From: Actinomycetota bacterium
Lineage (GTDB): Bacteria; Actinomycetota; Actinomycetes; Actinomycetales; Microbacteriaceae
DNA: 64,000 nt
Direction of reading: 5' to 3'
NCBI GenBank assembly: GCA_020160915.1
Contig: JAIUPK010000005.1
Location: 124,001 to 188,000 of the forward strand
Shown piece by piece: positions 15,564-25,537 of this stretch. The notes under the pieces were generated by a model that searched no databases, was not told where the DNA came from, and saw nothing but the letters and a program-made list of their open reading frames with translations. The position numbers and the translations under genes are program-made. The number at the start of each line of letters is the position of its first letter. Positions within the stretch are counted from its first letter, which is position 1.

Positions 15564-18166
15564 TCTGCCACCTCGGCTAGCACGATGTCGCGCACCTCGA
15601 TCGTGTCGGACTCCTCGAAGCCCAGCACTCCGATGCGCCCCACGGCCCGCAGGTCGGCGAGGCCGTCGCGCAGGATCGCAGGCCCGGTGATGAGTGCCGA
15701 CACGACGTCGGCCTTCTGCGAGGCCTTGGCGTCGGTCTTGGCCCGACGGATGCCGATGAGCGCCTCGCTCACAGCCGGCAGCAGACCCGCGGGAGCGCCG
15801 CGCACACCGGTGTCCTGAATCGTCGGCCAGCTGGCGGTGTGCACCGATCCCTCATGGGTCCAGCTCCAGACCTCTTCCGTGGCGAACGGCAGGTACGGGG
15901 CGAACAGTCGCAGCATCACGTCGATCGCCACGCGCAGTGCTGTGGCCGCGCTCGCCTGATCCTCGGGGCCGCTGGCGCCGTAGGCGCGCTCCTTCACGAG
16001 TTCGAGGTAGTCGTCGCAGAAGGTCCAGAAGAACTGCTCGGCCGTCTCCAGAGCGCGGGCGTGGTCGTAGGCCTCCAGAGCCTCAGTGGCAGTGGTGACC
16101 ACCGCGCCGAGGGTGGCGAGCATGTCGAGGTCGAGGGGTTCGGTCACGCGTGGGCCGGTGATCGAGCCTGTCGAGACCGGCTCCGGGAACGAGTACACGA
16201 ACTTCGCGGCGTTCAACACCTTGATGGCCAGCCTGCGCCCGATCTTGATCTGCTTCGGGTTCTGCGGGTCGAACGCGGCATCCGTGCCCAGTCGACTGGA
16301 TGCCGCCCAGTACCGCACCGCGTCGGAGCCGTGCTCATCGAGCATGCCCTTGGGCGTGACGACGTTGCCCTTCGACTTGGACATCTTCTTGCGGTCGGGG
16401 TCGACGATGAAGCCGGAGATACCGGCGTTGGTCCACGGCACCTGACCGTGCTCGAGTTCGGCGCGCAGCACCGTCGAGAACAGCCAGGTGCGGATGATGT
16501 CCTGGCCCTGGCTGCGCAGGGAGTACGGGAACACCAGGGCGAACAACTCGGGGTCGGTCTCCCAGCCGCCTGCGATCTGCGGCGTGAGGCTCGAGGTGGC
16601 CCAGGTATCCATGATGTCCAGCTCGCCGGCGAAACGAACGCCGCGGTCGGCCTCGGTGTAGCCGGGCGGCACGTCGGTCGACGGGTCGATCGGCAGGCTC
16701 GCCTCGTCGGGCACGAGCACTGCGCCCTTCTCGCCGTTGGCGTCGAGCTCGTACCAGACGGGGATCGGCACGCCGAAGAAGCGCTGGCGCGAGATCAGCC
16801 AGTCGCCGGTGAGTCCGCCGACCCAGTTCTCGTAGCGCACGCGCATGTGGTCGGGGGTGAAGGCGATCTCGCGACCCGCCTCGAGCAGAGTCTCGCGGAG
16901 CTTCTGGTCGCGGGCGCCGTTAGTGATGTACCACTGCCGGGTCGAGATGATCTCGAGCGGCTTGTCGCCCTTCTCGAAGAACTTCACCTGGTGGGTGATC
17001 GGCTTGGGATCACCGATCAGCTCGCCGCTCTCCCGCAGCAGTTCGACCACCCGCGCCTTCGCGCTGAATACCGTCTTGCCCGCGAGCTCGGTGTAGGCGG
17101 CCTGCGCCTCGGGTGTAGCGATCACATCGGGTGCTTCGGCGATGATGCGGCCGTCGGCGCCGATGATGGTGCGGTTGGGCAGGTCGAGTTCGCGCCACCA
17201 GATCACGTCGGTCACATCACCGAACGTGCAGATCATCGCGATGCCCGACCCCTTGTCCTGCTGGGCCAGGTGGTGGGCGACCACCGGCACCTCCACGCCG
17301 AACAGGGGAGTGGTGACGGTCGTACCGAAGAACGGCTTGTAGCGGTCGTCATCCGGATGCGCCACCAGCGCCACACAGGCCGCCAGCAGTTCCGGCCGGG
17401 TCGTCTCGATCTCGATGTCGCCCTGACCGTCGGTGCGGTGGAACGCGACCCGGTGGTAGGCCGCAGGCTGCTCCTTGTCCTCGAGCTCGGCTTGGGCGAC
17501 CGCGGTGCGGAAGGTGATGTCCCACAGGGTGGGCGCATCCGCCTGATAGGCCTCACCGCGGGCGAGGTTGCGAAGGAATGCGCGCTGCGCCACCCGCTGG
17601 GCATCGTCGCCGATCGTGCGGTAGGTCAGTGACCAGTCGACGCTCAGTCCGAGCTGGCGCCAGAGGTCCTCGAACTGCTTCTCGTCTTCGGCGGTGAGTT
17701 CCTCACACAGCTCGATGAAGTTGCGGCGGGAGATCGGAAGCTGATCGGCGGCCTTGCCGCTCGTTCCCTCGCCGCCCTGCTGCGGAGGCACGAAGCCCGC
17801 GTCGTAGGGCAGTGTCGGGTCGCACCGCACCCCGTAGTAGTTCTGCACGCGGCGCTCGGTGGGCAGACCGTTGTCGTCCCAGCCCATCGGGTAGAAGATG
17901 GTGCGGCCGCGCATACGGTGGAAGCGTGTGACGAGATCCATGTGCGTGTAGCTGAAGACGTGACCGATGTGCAGACTGCCCGAGGCGGTGGGCGGGGGCG
18001 TGTCGACGGAGAACACGCTGTCTGGCCCGGCGGCGGCCGCGGCATCCCTATCGAACCGGTAGGTGCCGTTGGCCTCCCAGACCGGCCCCCACTTGTCTTC
18101 AAGACCTTCGAGGGCGGGCTTCTCGGGGATGCCCGGGCTGGTGGCGGACGCGTCGCTCGACGACAT
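15560..18166 (-). CDS. valS: Valine--tRNA ligase
   Basis: Charges tRNA-Val. 868 residues, class I synthetase of the actinobacterial type. HIGH motif is HIGH in GSLHIGHVFSY (about 64-74), KMSKS motif is KMSKSKGN, and the editing domain lies between. Near residue 660 the peptide EPVSTGSITG is encoded by a copy of a short palindromic repeat (16155-16183), an in-frame insertion. The start at 18166 precedes MSSSDASATSPGIPEKPALEGLEDKW, normal for the family. Confidence 0.97.
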   Translation of the reverse strand: MSSSDASATSPGIPEKPALEGLEDKWGPVWEANGTYRFDRDAAAAAGPDSVFSVDTPPPTASGSLHIGHVFSYTHMDLVTRFHRMRGRTIFYPMGWDDNGLPTERRVQNYYGVRCDPTLPYDAGFVPPQQGGEGTSGKAADQLPISRRNFIELCEELTAEDEKQFEDLWRQLGLSVDWSLTYRTIGDDAQRVAQRAFLRNLARGEAYQADAPTLWDITFRTAVAQAELEDKEQPAAYHRVAFHRTDGQGDIEIETTRPELLAACVALVAHPDDDRYKPFFGTTVTTPLFGVEVPVVAHHLAQQDKGSGIAMICTFGDVTDVIWWRELDLPNRTIIGADGRIIAEAPDVIATPEAQAAYTELAGKTVFSAKARVVELLRESGELIGDPKPITHQVKFFEKGDKPLEIISTRQWYITNGARDQKLRETLLEAGREIAFTPDHMRVRYENWVGGLTGDWLISRQRFFGVPIPVWYELDANGEKGAVLVPDEASLPIDPSTDVPPGYTEADRGVRFAGELDIMDTWATSSLTPQIAGGWETDPELFALVFPYSLRSQGQDIIRTWLFSTVLRAELEHGQVPWTNAGISGFIVDPDRKKMSKSKGNVVTPKGMLDEHGSDAVRYWAASSRLGTDAAFDPQNPKQIKIGRRLAIKVLNAAKFVYSFPEPVSTGSITGPRVTEPLDLDMLATLGAVVTTATEALEAYDHARALETAEQFFWTFCDDYLELVKERAYGASGPEDQASAATALRVAIDVMLRLFAPYLPFATEEVWSWTHEGSVHTASWPTIQDTGVRGAPAGLLPAVSEALIGIRRAKTDAKASQKADVVSALITGPAILRDGLADLRAVGRIGVLGFEESDTIEVRDIVLAEVAE
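16155..16183. repeat. Palindromic repeat family R1, copy inside valS
   Basis: CCGGTGATCGAGCCTGTCGA followed by GACCGGCTC: imperfect palindrome with CCGG ends. Read in the valS frame it encodes VSTGSIT, the same peptide core as the ileS copy. Confidence 0.75.
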
Positions 18167-18210
18167 GAGGTCTCCGGTTCGATATGTGCGGCACCGAGTC
18201 TGTGTGGTCA

Positions 18211-18236
18211 GTGATCTCGACGGGCTCGATCACCGG
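18211..18236. repeat. Palindromic repeat family R1, copy upstream of valS
   Basis: GTGATCTCGACGGGCTCGAT followed by CACCGG, in the 124-bp gap between valS and the preceding minus-strand gene. Confidence 0.7.
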
Positions 18237-18290
18237 CTCACGAAGGTGCCTGAGTGTGGGTGTGCTGTGATTCTACCGGAGGGGCTGTCT

Positions 18291-18986
18291 CTACTGAGTG
18301 TCACCGACGTTAGTCACCGTGATCGTCTTACTGACCTTTTGGCCGTTGCTGCCAGTGACGGTGAGAGTGTAGATCTGGTCTTCGCTCGGGCAGGGGAACT
18401 CGACGGCGTACTCGAAGTTGTCGTCGCTGTTGCCACTCGGGGGGAGATTGATGAACAGCGGTCCCTGGGAGGCATCCTTCGTGGCGACGCCGAAGTAGAC
18501 GGCGTTCACGTTGGACGTCTTCCAGGCGAAGCCCAATTCATACGACGGCGGGTTGGGTGCCTGCGTGTTGCAGAAGATCTCGTCGGTGCTGACCGTGAAG
18601 CTGTTGATCTTCGTGCTGTTGTCGGGCGGCGGGGCCACCGTCTCCGTCGGGGTCGGTGTGGGTGTGGGGGTCGGCGTGGGCGTCTTGCTCGGGGTGGGGC
18701 TGGGTGTGGGCGTCGGCGACCCGCTAGCCGAGCCGGTCGGAGTCGGCCCCGGTGTCGGCACCCCGGATCCCTGGGTCAGCAGCACGATCAGCAGGATGAG
18801 GACCGCGAGCAGGAGCGCACCGCCGATGGAGGCGAGGATGATGATCAGGCGTCGTGACTTCGGGTCGCCCGCGGCGGTGGCTGCGGCTGAGCCATCTGCG
18901 GGCGGCGCGGGCGGTCCGCCGATGACTTCGGTGGGCGCATCCGCACCCGGCTGGTCGAACTTCTGGGTCGGGGTGTCGTCGCTCAT
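18291..18986 (-). CDS. Membrane-anchored protein with Pro-Thr-rich linker
   Basis: A 231-residue protein. Cytoplasmic N-terminus of about 45 residues (acidic, Pro/Ala-rich), one membrane helix (about 46-71), a low-complexity PT-rich linker (72-118), then an extracellular domain of about 110 residues. That domain has two Cys residues (IFCNTQ and EFPCPSED) that could form a disulfide, and ends in beta-strands (YTLTVTGSNGQKVSKTITVT) resembling an Ig-like fold. Function unknown. GAGGGACCG precedes the ATG. Confidence 0.75.
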   Translation of the reverse strand: MSDDTPTQKFDQPGADAPTEVIGGPPAPPADGSAAATAAGDPKSRRLIIILASIGGALLLAVLILLIVLLTQGSGVPTPGPTPTGSASGSPTPTPSPTPSKTPTPTPTPTPTPTETVAPPPDNSTKINSFTVSTDEIFCNTQAPNPPSYELGFAWKTSNVNAVYFGVATKDASQGPLFINLPPSGNSDDNFEYAVEFPCPSEDQIYTLTVTGSNGQKVSKTITVTNVGDTQ

Positions 18987-19097
18987 CGGTCCCTCGAGGC
19001 TGTGGCAAAAAGAGACGGGGAGGACCCCCGAATGCGCCCAGCTTAGGGCGTTGTCGGGGCTTGGAACAACAGATCCTTGAGGACTGTTCAGGCGCAG

Positions 19098-19126
19098 TTG
19101 CTCTAGTTGAAATAGAACAATATACT
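19098..19126 (+). promoter_or_regulatory. Promoter of the GntR/DUF1648 operon
   Basis: TTGCTC at 19098-19103, a 17-bp spacer and TATACT at 19121-19126; the ATG follows after six bases, so the transcript should be leaderless. The spacer contains TTG-AAATAGAA-CAA, a possible GntR operator. Confidence 0.65.
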
Positions 19127-19132
19127 GAGGTC

Positions 19133-19483
19133 ATGATTCTTACCGTCGACCCCGCATCGGCCCTGCCGCTGTTCGAGCAGTTGGTGACGGGCATCCGCGG
19201 GCAGATCATCGGTGGATCGTTGAGCGCGGGGGAGCGGCTCCCGGCGGCGCGTGAGCTCGCGGAGTCGCTCGACATCAACGTGCACACAGTGCTGCGCGCG
19301 TATCAGATACTGCGCGACGAGGGCTTCCTCGATCTTCGACGCGGTCGTGGCGCGATCGTCGCCGACCGCGCCCGCGACTACGACGAGCTCGCCCGCCGGG
19401 TCACCCAGCTCGTCGCCGAGGCCCAGCGGCTCGGACTCACCCCCGCTGCGCTCAGCTCCCTGATTCGAGAGGCATACGAATGA
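19133..19483 (+). CDS. GntR family regulator, YtrA-type short form
   Basis: A 116-residue regulator made of a winged-helix domain (PLFEQLVTGIRGQIIGGSLSA, GERLPAARELAESLDINVHTVLRAYQILRDEGFLDLRRGRG) plus a short helical tail. It lacks the large effector domain of longer GntR proteins, as in the YtrA subfamily, which usually controls adjacent membrane-protein genes. It overlaps the DUF1648 gene by four bases, so the two form one operon, probably autoregulated. Confidence 0.9.
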   Translation: MILTVDPASALPLFEQLVTGIRGQIIGGSLSAGERLPAARELAESLDINVHTVLRAYQILRDEGFLDLRRGRGAIVADRARDYDELARRVTQLVAEAQRLGLTPAALSSLIREAYE

Positions 19484-20475
19484 ACACCACGTCACGCCGT
19501 CGAGAGCAAGTGATCGGTCTGGCCCTCCCCGTGGCGATTCTCGTGATCAGCCTCGCGGTCATGTTCTGGGCACTGAGCGACCTGCCCGACCCGGTCGCAG
19601 TTCACTGGGGTCCGGCAGGAACGCCCGACGCCTTCGGTAGCCCGCTGCTGGCGTTCATCCTTATGCCGGTCACAGTTCTCGCCTACCTCGCGCTGCCGGC
19701 GCGCGTGCTCGCACGGGCGCACGATCGGGGCCCGACGGCCAATCAGCGCATCCTGCTCGCCGTGGGCCCATTCCTGTCGACAGTGCTCGGTGTAGTTCTC
19801 GCGGGGGGTCTCGCCATCCAACGCGGTCTGGATGACGCGGCCGCCGGCCCGTCGATCCTTCCCGTTGTGGCGCTCGCGTTCGGCGGCGGGATCGTGGTCG
19901 GCGTCGTGTCGTACCTGCTGCTGCCGGCCGGCCCAGCGGTCGAGGCGATCCCGGATGCCGCGGACCTCCCTGCCCGCCCGCTGGGCGTGGACGAGACCGC
20001 GGTGTGGATCCGCCAGGTGCGGCCCGTCGGGGCGGCACTGGCGATCATCCTCACGGCCGGTGCGATCCTCTTCATCGCGGGCGCCACGATCGTCGCGTTC
20101 GTGCAGCCGATTGCGGTGCTGCTGTTCGTGCTGCCAGCGCTCCTGCTCGTGTTCGGCTACGCCTGCACGTACTGGACGTTGACCGTCGACCGGCACGGGG
20201 TGCTTCTGCGTGGCGCTCTCACCTGGCCGGTCATCCGGATTCCGCTCGACCAGATCGAGTCGGCTCGGGTGATCGACGTCGATCCGCTGTCGGACTTCGG
20301 GGGATGGGGGCTTCGCTGGGCGCCACGCACCACAGGCATCATCGTTCGTCGCGGTGAGGCCCTGGAGGTGGCACGCCGGGGTCGGCGCACCCTCGTCGTC
20401 ACGCTCGATCGCGCGGCGCCGGGAGCCGAACTGCTCAATGCCCTGGTCCTCCGTCAGCGTGGAGGCGTGCGGTAG
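19480..20475 (+). CDS. DUF1648 domain-containing membrane protein
   Basis: A 331-residue membrane protein with about seven helices. The DUF1648 signature LPDPVAVHWGPAGTPD lies between helices 1 and 2. A soluble C-terminal PH-like region (YWTLTVDRHGVLLRGAL through RTLVVTLDRAAPGAELLNAL) follows. Proteins of this family commonly pair with small GntR regulators, as here. The biochemical function is unknown. Its TAG stop is part of the candidate TAGGAT -10 box of the ileS leader. Confidence 0.85.
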   Translation: MNTTSRRREQVIGLALPVAILVISLAVMFWALSDLPDPVAVHWGPAGTPDAFGSPLLAFILMPVTVLAYLALPARVLARAHDRGPTANQRILLAVGPFLSTVLGVVLAGGLAIQRGLDDAAAGPSILPVVALAFGGGIVVGVVSYLLLPAGPAVEAIPDAADLPARPLGVDETAVWIRQVRPVGAALAIILTAGAILFIAGATIVAFVQPIAVLLFVLPALLLVFGYACTYWTLTVDRHGVLLRGALTWPVIRIPLDQIESARVIDVDPLSDFGGWGLRWAPRTTGIIVRRGEALEVARRGRRTLVVTLDRAAPGAELLNALVLRQRGGVR

Positions 20476-20478
20476 GAT
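20473..20478 (+). promoter_or_regulatory. Candidate -10 box of the ileS T-box transcript
   Basis: TAGGAT at 20473-20478, giving a transcript start near 20485 and a leader of about 216 nt. Confidence 0.5.
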
Positions 20479-20484
20479 TGTGAC

Positions 20485-20700
20485 TATAGGCGCCGATCCG
20501 GCCATCACCGGGGAGCCTTCGGAAGAGCCGCTCTCGGGCGGGGTAGAACCGAACGGGTCAGCCCGTCATAGCTCTTGAGTGGCCCGGAACCGGTGGTCGA
20601 ACATATCGAGACCATCGCCCGAGCAAGCGGGGTGGTACCGCGGCTAGTGCCTGTGTCAGGCCGATGTCGTCCTCGTGCAGAGTCCAGCACAGGAGCCACG
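20485..20700 (+). ncRNA. T-box leader RNA of ileS
   Basis: Senses uncharged tRNA-Ile and controls ileS expression. The conserved T-box sequence TGGTACCGCGG is at 20633-20643. Upstream, GATCCGGCCATCACCGGGGA (from about 20495) matches the short Stem I of actinobacterial ileS T-boxes, with the isoleucine specifier ATC at 20504-20506. After the T-box there is no terminator with a U-run; instead CAGGAG lies just before the ATG. Control is therefore probably translational, by hiding the ribosome site. A palindromic repeat (20590-20613) lies in the linker. Confidence 0.9.
20590..20613. repeat. Palindromic repeat family R1, diverged copy inside the T-box leader
   Basis: CCGGTGGTCGAACATATCGA followed by GACC, between Stem I and the antiterminator/antisequestrator region of the ileS leader. 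Confidence 0.5.
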
Positions 20701-23700
20701 ATGACTTACCCCCGCCACACTCCCGACGAGTCGGTGCCGCCGAGCCCCACGTTCCCGTCGATCGAGGAGCAGGTGCTCGCCTACTGGCGCGAGGACGACA
20801 CCTTCCGGGCGTCGGTCGATCAGCGTGAGGGCGCGCCCGAGTGGGTGTTCTACGACGGTCCGCCGTTCGCGAACGGTCTGCCGCACTACGGTCACCTCCT
20901 CACCGGCTACGCGAAGGACCTGTTCCCGCGCTTCCAGACCATGCGCGGCAAGCAGGTGCACCGTCGCTTCGGCTGGGACACCCACGGGCTGCCCGCCGAG
21001 CTCGAGGCGGAGCGTCAGCTCGGCATCACCGACAAGAGCCAGATCGAGCAGATGGGCATCGCGGCCTTCAACCAGGCCGCCCGCGACTCGGTGCTGAAGT
21101 ACACCAAGGAGTGGGAGGAGTACGTCACCCGTCAGGCCCGCTGGGTCGACTTCGAGAACGACTACAAGACCCTCGACGTGACCTTCATGGAGAGCGTCAT
21201 CTGGGCGTTCAAGCGCCTCTACGACAAGGGCCTCGCCTATGAGGGCTACCGCGTGCTGCCGTACTGCTGGCGCGACCAGACACCGCTGTCGAACCACGAA
21301 CTGCGCATGGATGACGACGTCTACAAGATGCGTCAGGACCAGTCGGTCACGGTCACCTTCCCGCTCGATGGACCCAAGGCGGAGAGCCTCGGCCTCACGG
21401 CCGTCAAGGCTCTCGCCTGGACGACCACCCCGTGGACCCTGCCCACCAACCTCGCGCTCGCCGTCGGCCCCGACATCGAGTACGCCGTCGTGCCGAGCGG
21501 GCCGCTGGGCGCCGGGATCTCGACGGGCTCGATCACCGATGCCGAGGGGGTTGCGGAGTTCCTGCTTGCCGCCGATACCGTGGGCGCCTACGCGAAGGAC
21601 CTCGGCTACGCCACGCCCGACGAGGCGCTCGAAGCAATCACGCGCCGCCTCCCGGGTCGCGACCTCGAGGGTGTGCGCTACGCACGCCTCTGGGACTACT
21701 ACGCCGACACCGACGAGTGGGGCACGGGCAATGCCTGGCAGATCCTCGTCGCCGACTACGTGGCCACGGGAGAGGGCACGGGCATCGTGCACCAGGCGCC
21801 CGCCTACGGTGAGGACGACCAGATCGCGTGTGCTGCCGCGGGCATCCCCGTGATCCTGTCGGTCGATGAGGGCGGCAAGTTCCTGCCCATCATCGAGGAT
21901 GTCGCGGGCCTGCAGGTCTTCGACGCCAACAAGCCACTCACCCAGAAGCTGCGCGCCGACGGCCGCCTGCTTCGGGTGGCCAGCTACGAGCACTCCTACC
22001 CGCACTGCTGGCGCTGCCGCAATCCGCTCATCTACAAGGCGGTGTCCAGCTGGTTCGTGCGCGTGCCCGAGTTCCGCGACCGCATGGAGCAGCTCAACCA
22101 GGAGATCAACTGGGTTCCGGAGAACGTCAAAGACGGTCAGTTCGGCAAGTGGATCGCCGGCGCCCGCGACTGGTCGATCTCCCGCAACCGCTACTGGGGA
22201 AGCCCCATCCCGGTATGGAAGAGCGACAACCCGGAGTACCCGCGCGTCGACGCCTACGGCTCGCTGGCCGAGCTGGAGGCCGACTTCGGCAGGCTGCCGC
22301 TGAACGCGGCAGGCGAGCCCGACCTGCACCGCCCCTACATCGATGAGCTGACTCGTCCGAACCCCGATGACCCCACCGGGAAGTCGACCATGCGTCGCAT
22401 CCCCGACGTGCTCGACGTGTGGTTCGATTCCGGCTCCATGCCGTTCGCACAGGTGCACTACCCGTTCGAGAACGAGGACTGGTTCGCCACCCACAACCCC
22501 GCCGACTTCATCGTCGAGTACATCGGCCAGACCCGCGGGTGGTTCTACCTGCTGCACGTGCTGTCGACCGCACTCTTCGATCGCCCCGCCTTCAAGAACG
22601 TCATCAGCCACGGCATCGTGCTCGGCAGCGACGGCCAGAAGATGTCCAAGTCGCTGCGCAACTACCCCGACGTCAACGAGGTCTTCGACCGCGACGGCGC
22701 GGATGCGATGCGCTGGTTCCTCATGTCGAGCTCGGTCATCCGGGGTGGCAACCTCGTGGTGACCGAGGAGGGCATCCGCGGGGGCGTGCGCGAGTTCCTG
22801 CTGCCGTTGTGGAGCACGTACTACTTCTTCACGCTGTATTCGAACAGTCGGTCAGGCGGGTTGAGTAGCGCGGAGCGCGTATCGAAACCGCGCGAAACCT
22901 GGCGCACCGACTCCACCAACGTGCTCGACCGCTACCTGCTGGCCAAGACCGGCCAGCTGATCCGGGATGTCACGGCCGACCTCGAGGCGCTCGACAGCCC
23001 TCTCGCCGCAGCCAAGCTGCGCGACTTCGCCGACGTGCTCACCAACTGGTACGTGCGCCGCAGCCGCGACCGGTTCTGGGCGGGCGACGACACCGACGCG
23101 TTCGACACCCTCTACACGGTGCTGGAAACAGTGACCCGGGTGGCCGCGCCGCTCATCCCGCTCGTCGGCGAAGAGATCTGGCGTGGGCTCACGGGCGGGC
23201 GCAGCGTGCACCTTGAGGACTGGCCGGACGCGGCATCCTTCCCCGTCGACGACACCCTCGTCTCGGCCATGGACCGCGTGCGCGAGATCGCGTCGGCCGG
23301 ACTGGCTCTACGCAAGGCTCGCGGTCTGCGGGTGCGCCTGCCCCTCGCGCGACTGACCATCGTCTCGAACGAGACAGCCGGTCTCGCGCCGTTCGGCGAC
23401 ATCCTGAGCGAGGAGCTCAACGTCAAGGCCGTCGAGTTCGAGACTCTCGATACCGGAAGCCTCGATCAGCACGGCATCGCTCGCCGTCTCACCGTCAACG
23501 CGCGCGCCCTCGGCCCTCGCCTGGGCAAGCAGGTGCAGCAGGTCATTCAGGCGGCCAAGGCCGGCGACTGGACGGTGACTGATGACGTCGTCACGGTCGG
23601 GGGCACCAGGCTCGAGCCGGGGGAGTTCGATCTAGAACTCGAAGCCGCCGACGTGGCGAGCGCCATCGCGTTCCTCAGCGGTGACGGGTTCGTCATCCTC

Positions 23701-24045
23701 GACACCGCGACGACCCCCGAACTCGAGGCGGAAGGCCTCGCGCGCGACGTGATCCGCGCGATCCAGGACACCCGCAAGGCCGCGGGACTCGAGGTCAGCG
23801 ACCGCATCCAGCTCGCCGTCACCGGATCCGACGCTGGCGATATCGAAGCGCTCACGCTGTTCGCCGAGACCATTGCCGGCGAGACGCTCGCCGTCGCCTG
23901 GGTCTTCGATCTCTCGGCCGACCCCGCGCTGACCGCCACGCTCGGCTCGGCCGCCGGCCAGCGAGCCGAACTCGCGGCGGGGCAGTACGCGAACCGTGGT
24001 TCACTGGTAATCGACGTTGTGAAGTCGGGAGCGGTGAGTGTCTGA
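20701..24045 (+). CDS. ileS: Isoleucine--tRNA ligase
   Basis: Charges tRNA-Ile. 1114 residues, the long eukaryote-like form common in actinobacteria. HIGH-type motif HYGH in [18 protein letters not shown] motif KMSKSLRN, and an editing domain with the conserved [11 protein letters not shown]. Two short palindromic repeats interrupt the gene in frame: one encodes GISTGSITD (21513-21538), the other [11 protein letters not shown] (22858-22889). The ATG at 20701 follows CAGGAG; upstream in-frame codons belong to the T-box leader. folC overlaps its end by eight bases. Confidence 0.97.
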   Translation: MTYPRHTPDESVPPSPTFPSIEEQVLAYWREDDTFRASVDQREGAPEWVFYDGPPFANGLPHYGHLLTGYAKDLFPRFQTMRGKQVHRRFGWDTHGLPAELEAERQLGITDKSQIEQMGIAAFNQAARDSVLKYTKEWEEYVTRQARWVDFENDYKTLDVTFMESVIWAFKRLYDKGLAYEGYRVLPYCWRDQTPLSNHELRMDDDVYKMRQDQSVTVTFPLDGPKAESLGLTAVKALAWTTTPWTLPTNLALAVGPDIEYAVVPSGPLGAGISTGSITDAEGVAEFLLAADTVGAYAKDLGYATPDEALEAITRRLPGRDLEGVRYARLWDYYADTDEWGTGNAWQILVADYVATGEGTGIVHQAPAYGEDDQIACAAAGIPVILSVDEGGKFLPIIEDVAGLQVFDANKPLTQKLRADGRLLRVASYEHSYPHCWRCRNPLIYKAVSSWFVRVPEFRDRMEQLNQEINWVPENVKDGQFGKWIAGARDWSISRNRYWGSPIPVWKSDNPEYPRVDAYGSLAELEADFGRLPLNAAGEPDLHRPYIDELTRPNPDDPTGKSTMRRIPDVLDVWFDSGSMPFAQVHYPFENEDWFATHNPADFIVEYIGQTRGWFYLLHVLSTALFDRPAFKNVISHGIVLGSDGQKMSKSLRNYPDVNEVFDRDGADAMRWFLMSSSVIRGGNLVVTEEGIRGGVREFLLPLWSTYYFFTLYSNSRSGGLSSAERVSKPRETWRTDSTNVLDRYLLAKTGQLIRDVTADLEALDSPLAAAKLRDFADVLTNWYVRRSRDRFWAGDDTDAFDTLYTVLETVTRVAAPLIPLVGEEIWRGLTGGRSVHLEDWPDAASFPVDDTLVSAMDRVREIASAGLALRKARGLRVRLPLARLTIVSNETAGLAPFGDILSEELNVKAVEFETLDTGSLDQHGIARRLTVNARALGPRLGKQVQQVIQAAKAGDWTVTDDVVTVGGTRLEPGEFDLELEAADVASAIAFLSGDGFVILDTATTPELEAEGLARDVIRAIQDTRKAAGLEVSDRIQLAVTGSDAGDIEALTLFAETIAGETLAVAWVFDLSADPALTATLGSAAGQRAELAAGQYANRGSLVIDVVKSGAVSV
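21513..21538. repeat. Palindromic repeat family R1, copy inside ileS
   Basis: CGGGATCTCGACGGGCTCGA followed by TCACCG. In the ileS frame it reads G-ISTGSIT-D, matching the VSTGSIT read from the valS copy. Confidence 0.75.
22858..22889. repeat. Palindromic repeat family R2, copy inside ileS
   Basis: GGGTTGAGTAGCGCGGAGCG followed by CGTATCGAAACC, in frame in ileS between the catalytic core and the anticodon-binding domain. Confidence 0.75.
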
Positions 24046-25537
24046 GTCAAACCAGTCCGATCGGGATGATGAGTTCGCGGATGACGCCGACCTCGGCGAC
24101 GACGACTCGAACCCGCTCGCCGATCTCAGCCCGTTTGCCTCAGGTGACGAGGGCACGAACGTGGACGACGACTCCGAGTGGGACCTCGAGGACTCGGAGT
24201 ACCAGGACGACGCCGACCGCGTCTATGAGGAGCTTCTGGCCCGCGTGGGCGAGGCCGCACCACAGCCGCGGCTGGAGCCGACTCGCCGCGTGACCGAACT
24301 GCTGGGCGACCCGCAGCGCAGTTACCCGATCATTCACGTGACCGGTACCAACGGCAAGACGTCGACGAGCCGAATTGCCGAGAGCATTCTGCGCGCCTAC
24401 GGGCTGCGCACCGGGCTCATGACCAGTCCCCACCTGGTGCGCGTCAACGAACGCATCGTGATCGATGGCCAACCGATCTCCAACCGGGCGCTCGCGGCGA
24501 ACTGGGCGGACATCCGCCCGTATATCGACATGGTCGACGCCGAGCTGATCGCCAACTCCGAGGAGACCCTCACCTACTTCGAGGCCCTGACCGTCTTGGC
24601 CTTCGCCGCCTTCGCCGATGCGCCGATCGACGTCGCCGTCATCGAGGTCGGCATGGGCGGCGAGTGGGATTCGACGAACGTCGGTGACGGGCAGGTCGCC
24701 GTCTTCACCCCGATCGCCCTCGATCACACGCAGCGGCTCGGGTCAACGGTGGCCGAGATCGCTCGCACCAAGGCGGGGATCATCAAGCCCGTGGCATCCG
24801 TCGTCTCGGCGGTGCAGTCCTCTGACGCCCTCGCCGAACTGGAGCGCGCGGTCGAGCTCACCGAGTCGAGCCTCGAGGTGGAGGGCGACGGGTTCGCGCT
24901 CGAGTCCTCGGCCGTCGCGGTCGGTGGGCAGGTCATCACGGTCCGCGGTCTCGCCGAGACCTACAGCGACCTGTTCCTGCCTATGTTCGGCGATCACCAG
25001 GGTCACAACGCGGCGCTCGCGATCGCGGCCGTCGAGTCGTTCCTCGGGGCGGGCACCCAGCCTCTCGTGGGCGATGTGCTCGCCGAGGGTCTTGCGACCG
25101 CGACGTCACCCGGACGCCTCCAGGTCGTGGGCGTCGACCCCACGGTGATCGTGGATGCCGCACACAACCCCCACGGCGCCGCAGCCCTCGCCGCGGCTCT
25201 CGGCACCTACTTCACGTTCGACGAGATCGTCGTCGTGCTGGGCGTTCTGCAGGACAAGGACGCCGCAGGAATCGTCGCGGCGCTCGCACCCGTGGCCGCC
25301 CGCTTCAACGTCACCCAATCGCAGTCCGAGCGCGCTGTGCCGCACGACCAGCTGGCCGAACTCGTTGTCGAGCACGCGGATCAGGACTCGACCTACCAGT
25401 TCGAGACCTTCGAGCAGGCGGTGGCGGATGCCCGGGCCTGGGCTGCGGAAAGTGATCGCCGCGCCGTGCTCGTCACCGGGTCGATCACCCTTGTGGGAGA
25501 AGCCATCGCGCTCGCGAGTTCGGAGCGCTGGAAGTGA
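24038..25537 (+). CDS. folC: Bifunctional folylpolyglutamate / dihydrofolate synthase
   Basis: Adds glutamate to dihydropteroate and to folates in the cytoplasm. 499 residues with Mur-ligase fold: P-loop GTNGKTST at 103-110, central [14 protein letters not shown], and C-terminal [12 protein letters not shown]. The first 60 residues are extremely acidic ([16 protein letters not shown] and similar) and absent from most FolC proteins. The GTG at 24038 overlaps ileS by eight bases, and DUF4233 overlaps its stop by four, so ileS, folC, DUF4233 and ndk are one operon. Confidence 0.95.
   Translation: MSESNQSDRDDEFADDADLGDDDSNPLADLSPFASGDEGTNVDDDSEWDLEDSEYQDDADRVYEELLARVGEAAPQPRLEPTRRVTELLGDPQRSYPIIHVTGTNGKTSTSRIAESILRAYGLRTGLMTSPHLVRVNERIVIDGQPISNRALAANWADIRPYIDMVDAELIANSEETLTYFEALTVLAFAAFADAPIDVAVIEVGMGGEWDSTNVGDGQVAVFTPIALDHTQRLGSTVAEIARTKAGIIKPVASVVSAVQSSDALAELERAVELTESSLEVEGDGFALESSAVAVGGQVITVRGLAETYSDLFLPMFGDHQGHNAALAIAAVESFLGAGTQPLVGDVLAEGLATATSPGRLQVVGVDPTVIVDAAHNPHGAAALAAALGTYFTFDEIVVVLGVLQDKDAAGIVAALAPVAARFNVTQSQSERAVPHDQLAELVVEHADQDSTYQFETFEQAVADARAWAAESDRRAVLVTGSITLVGEAIALASSERWK

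Noticed and set aside
18630-18720. GGTGTGGG/GGCGTGGG repeats resembling a repeat array
   Set aside because: They encode the Pro-Thr linker of the membrane-anchored protein on the minus strand and are not a CRISPR array.
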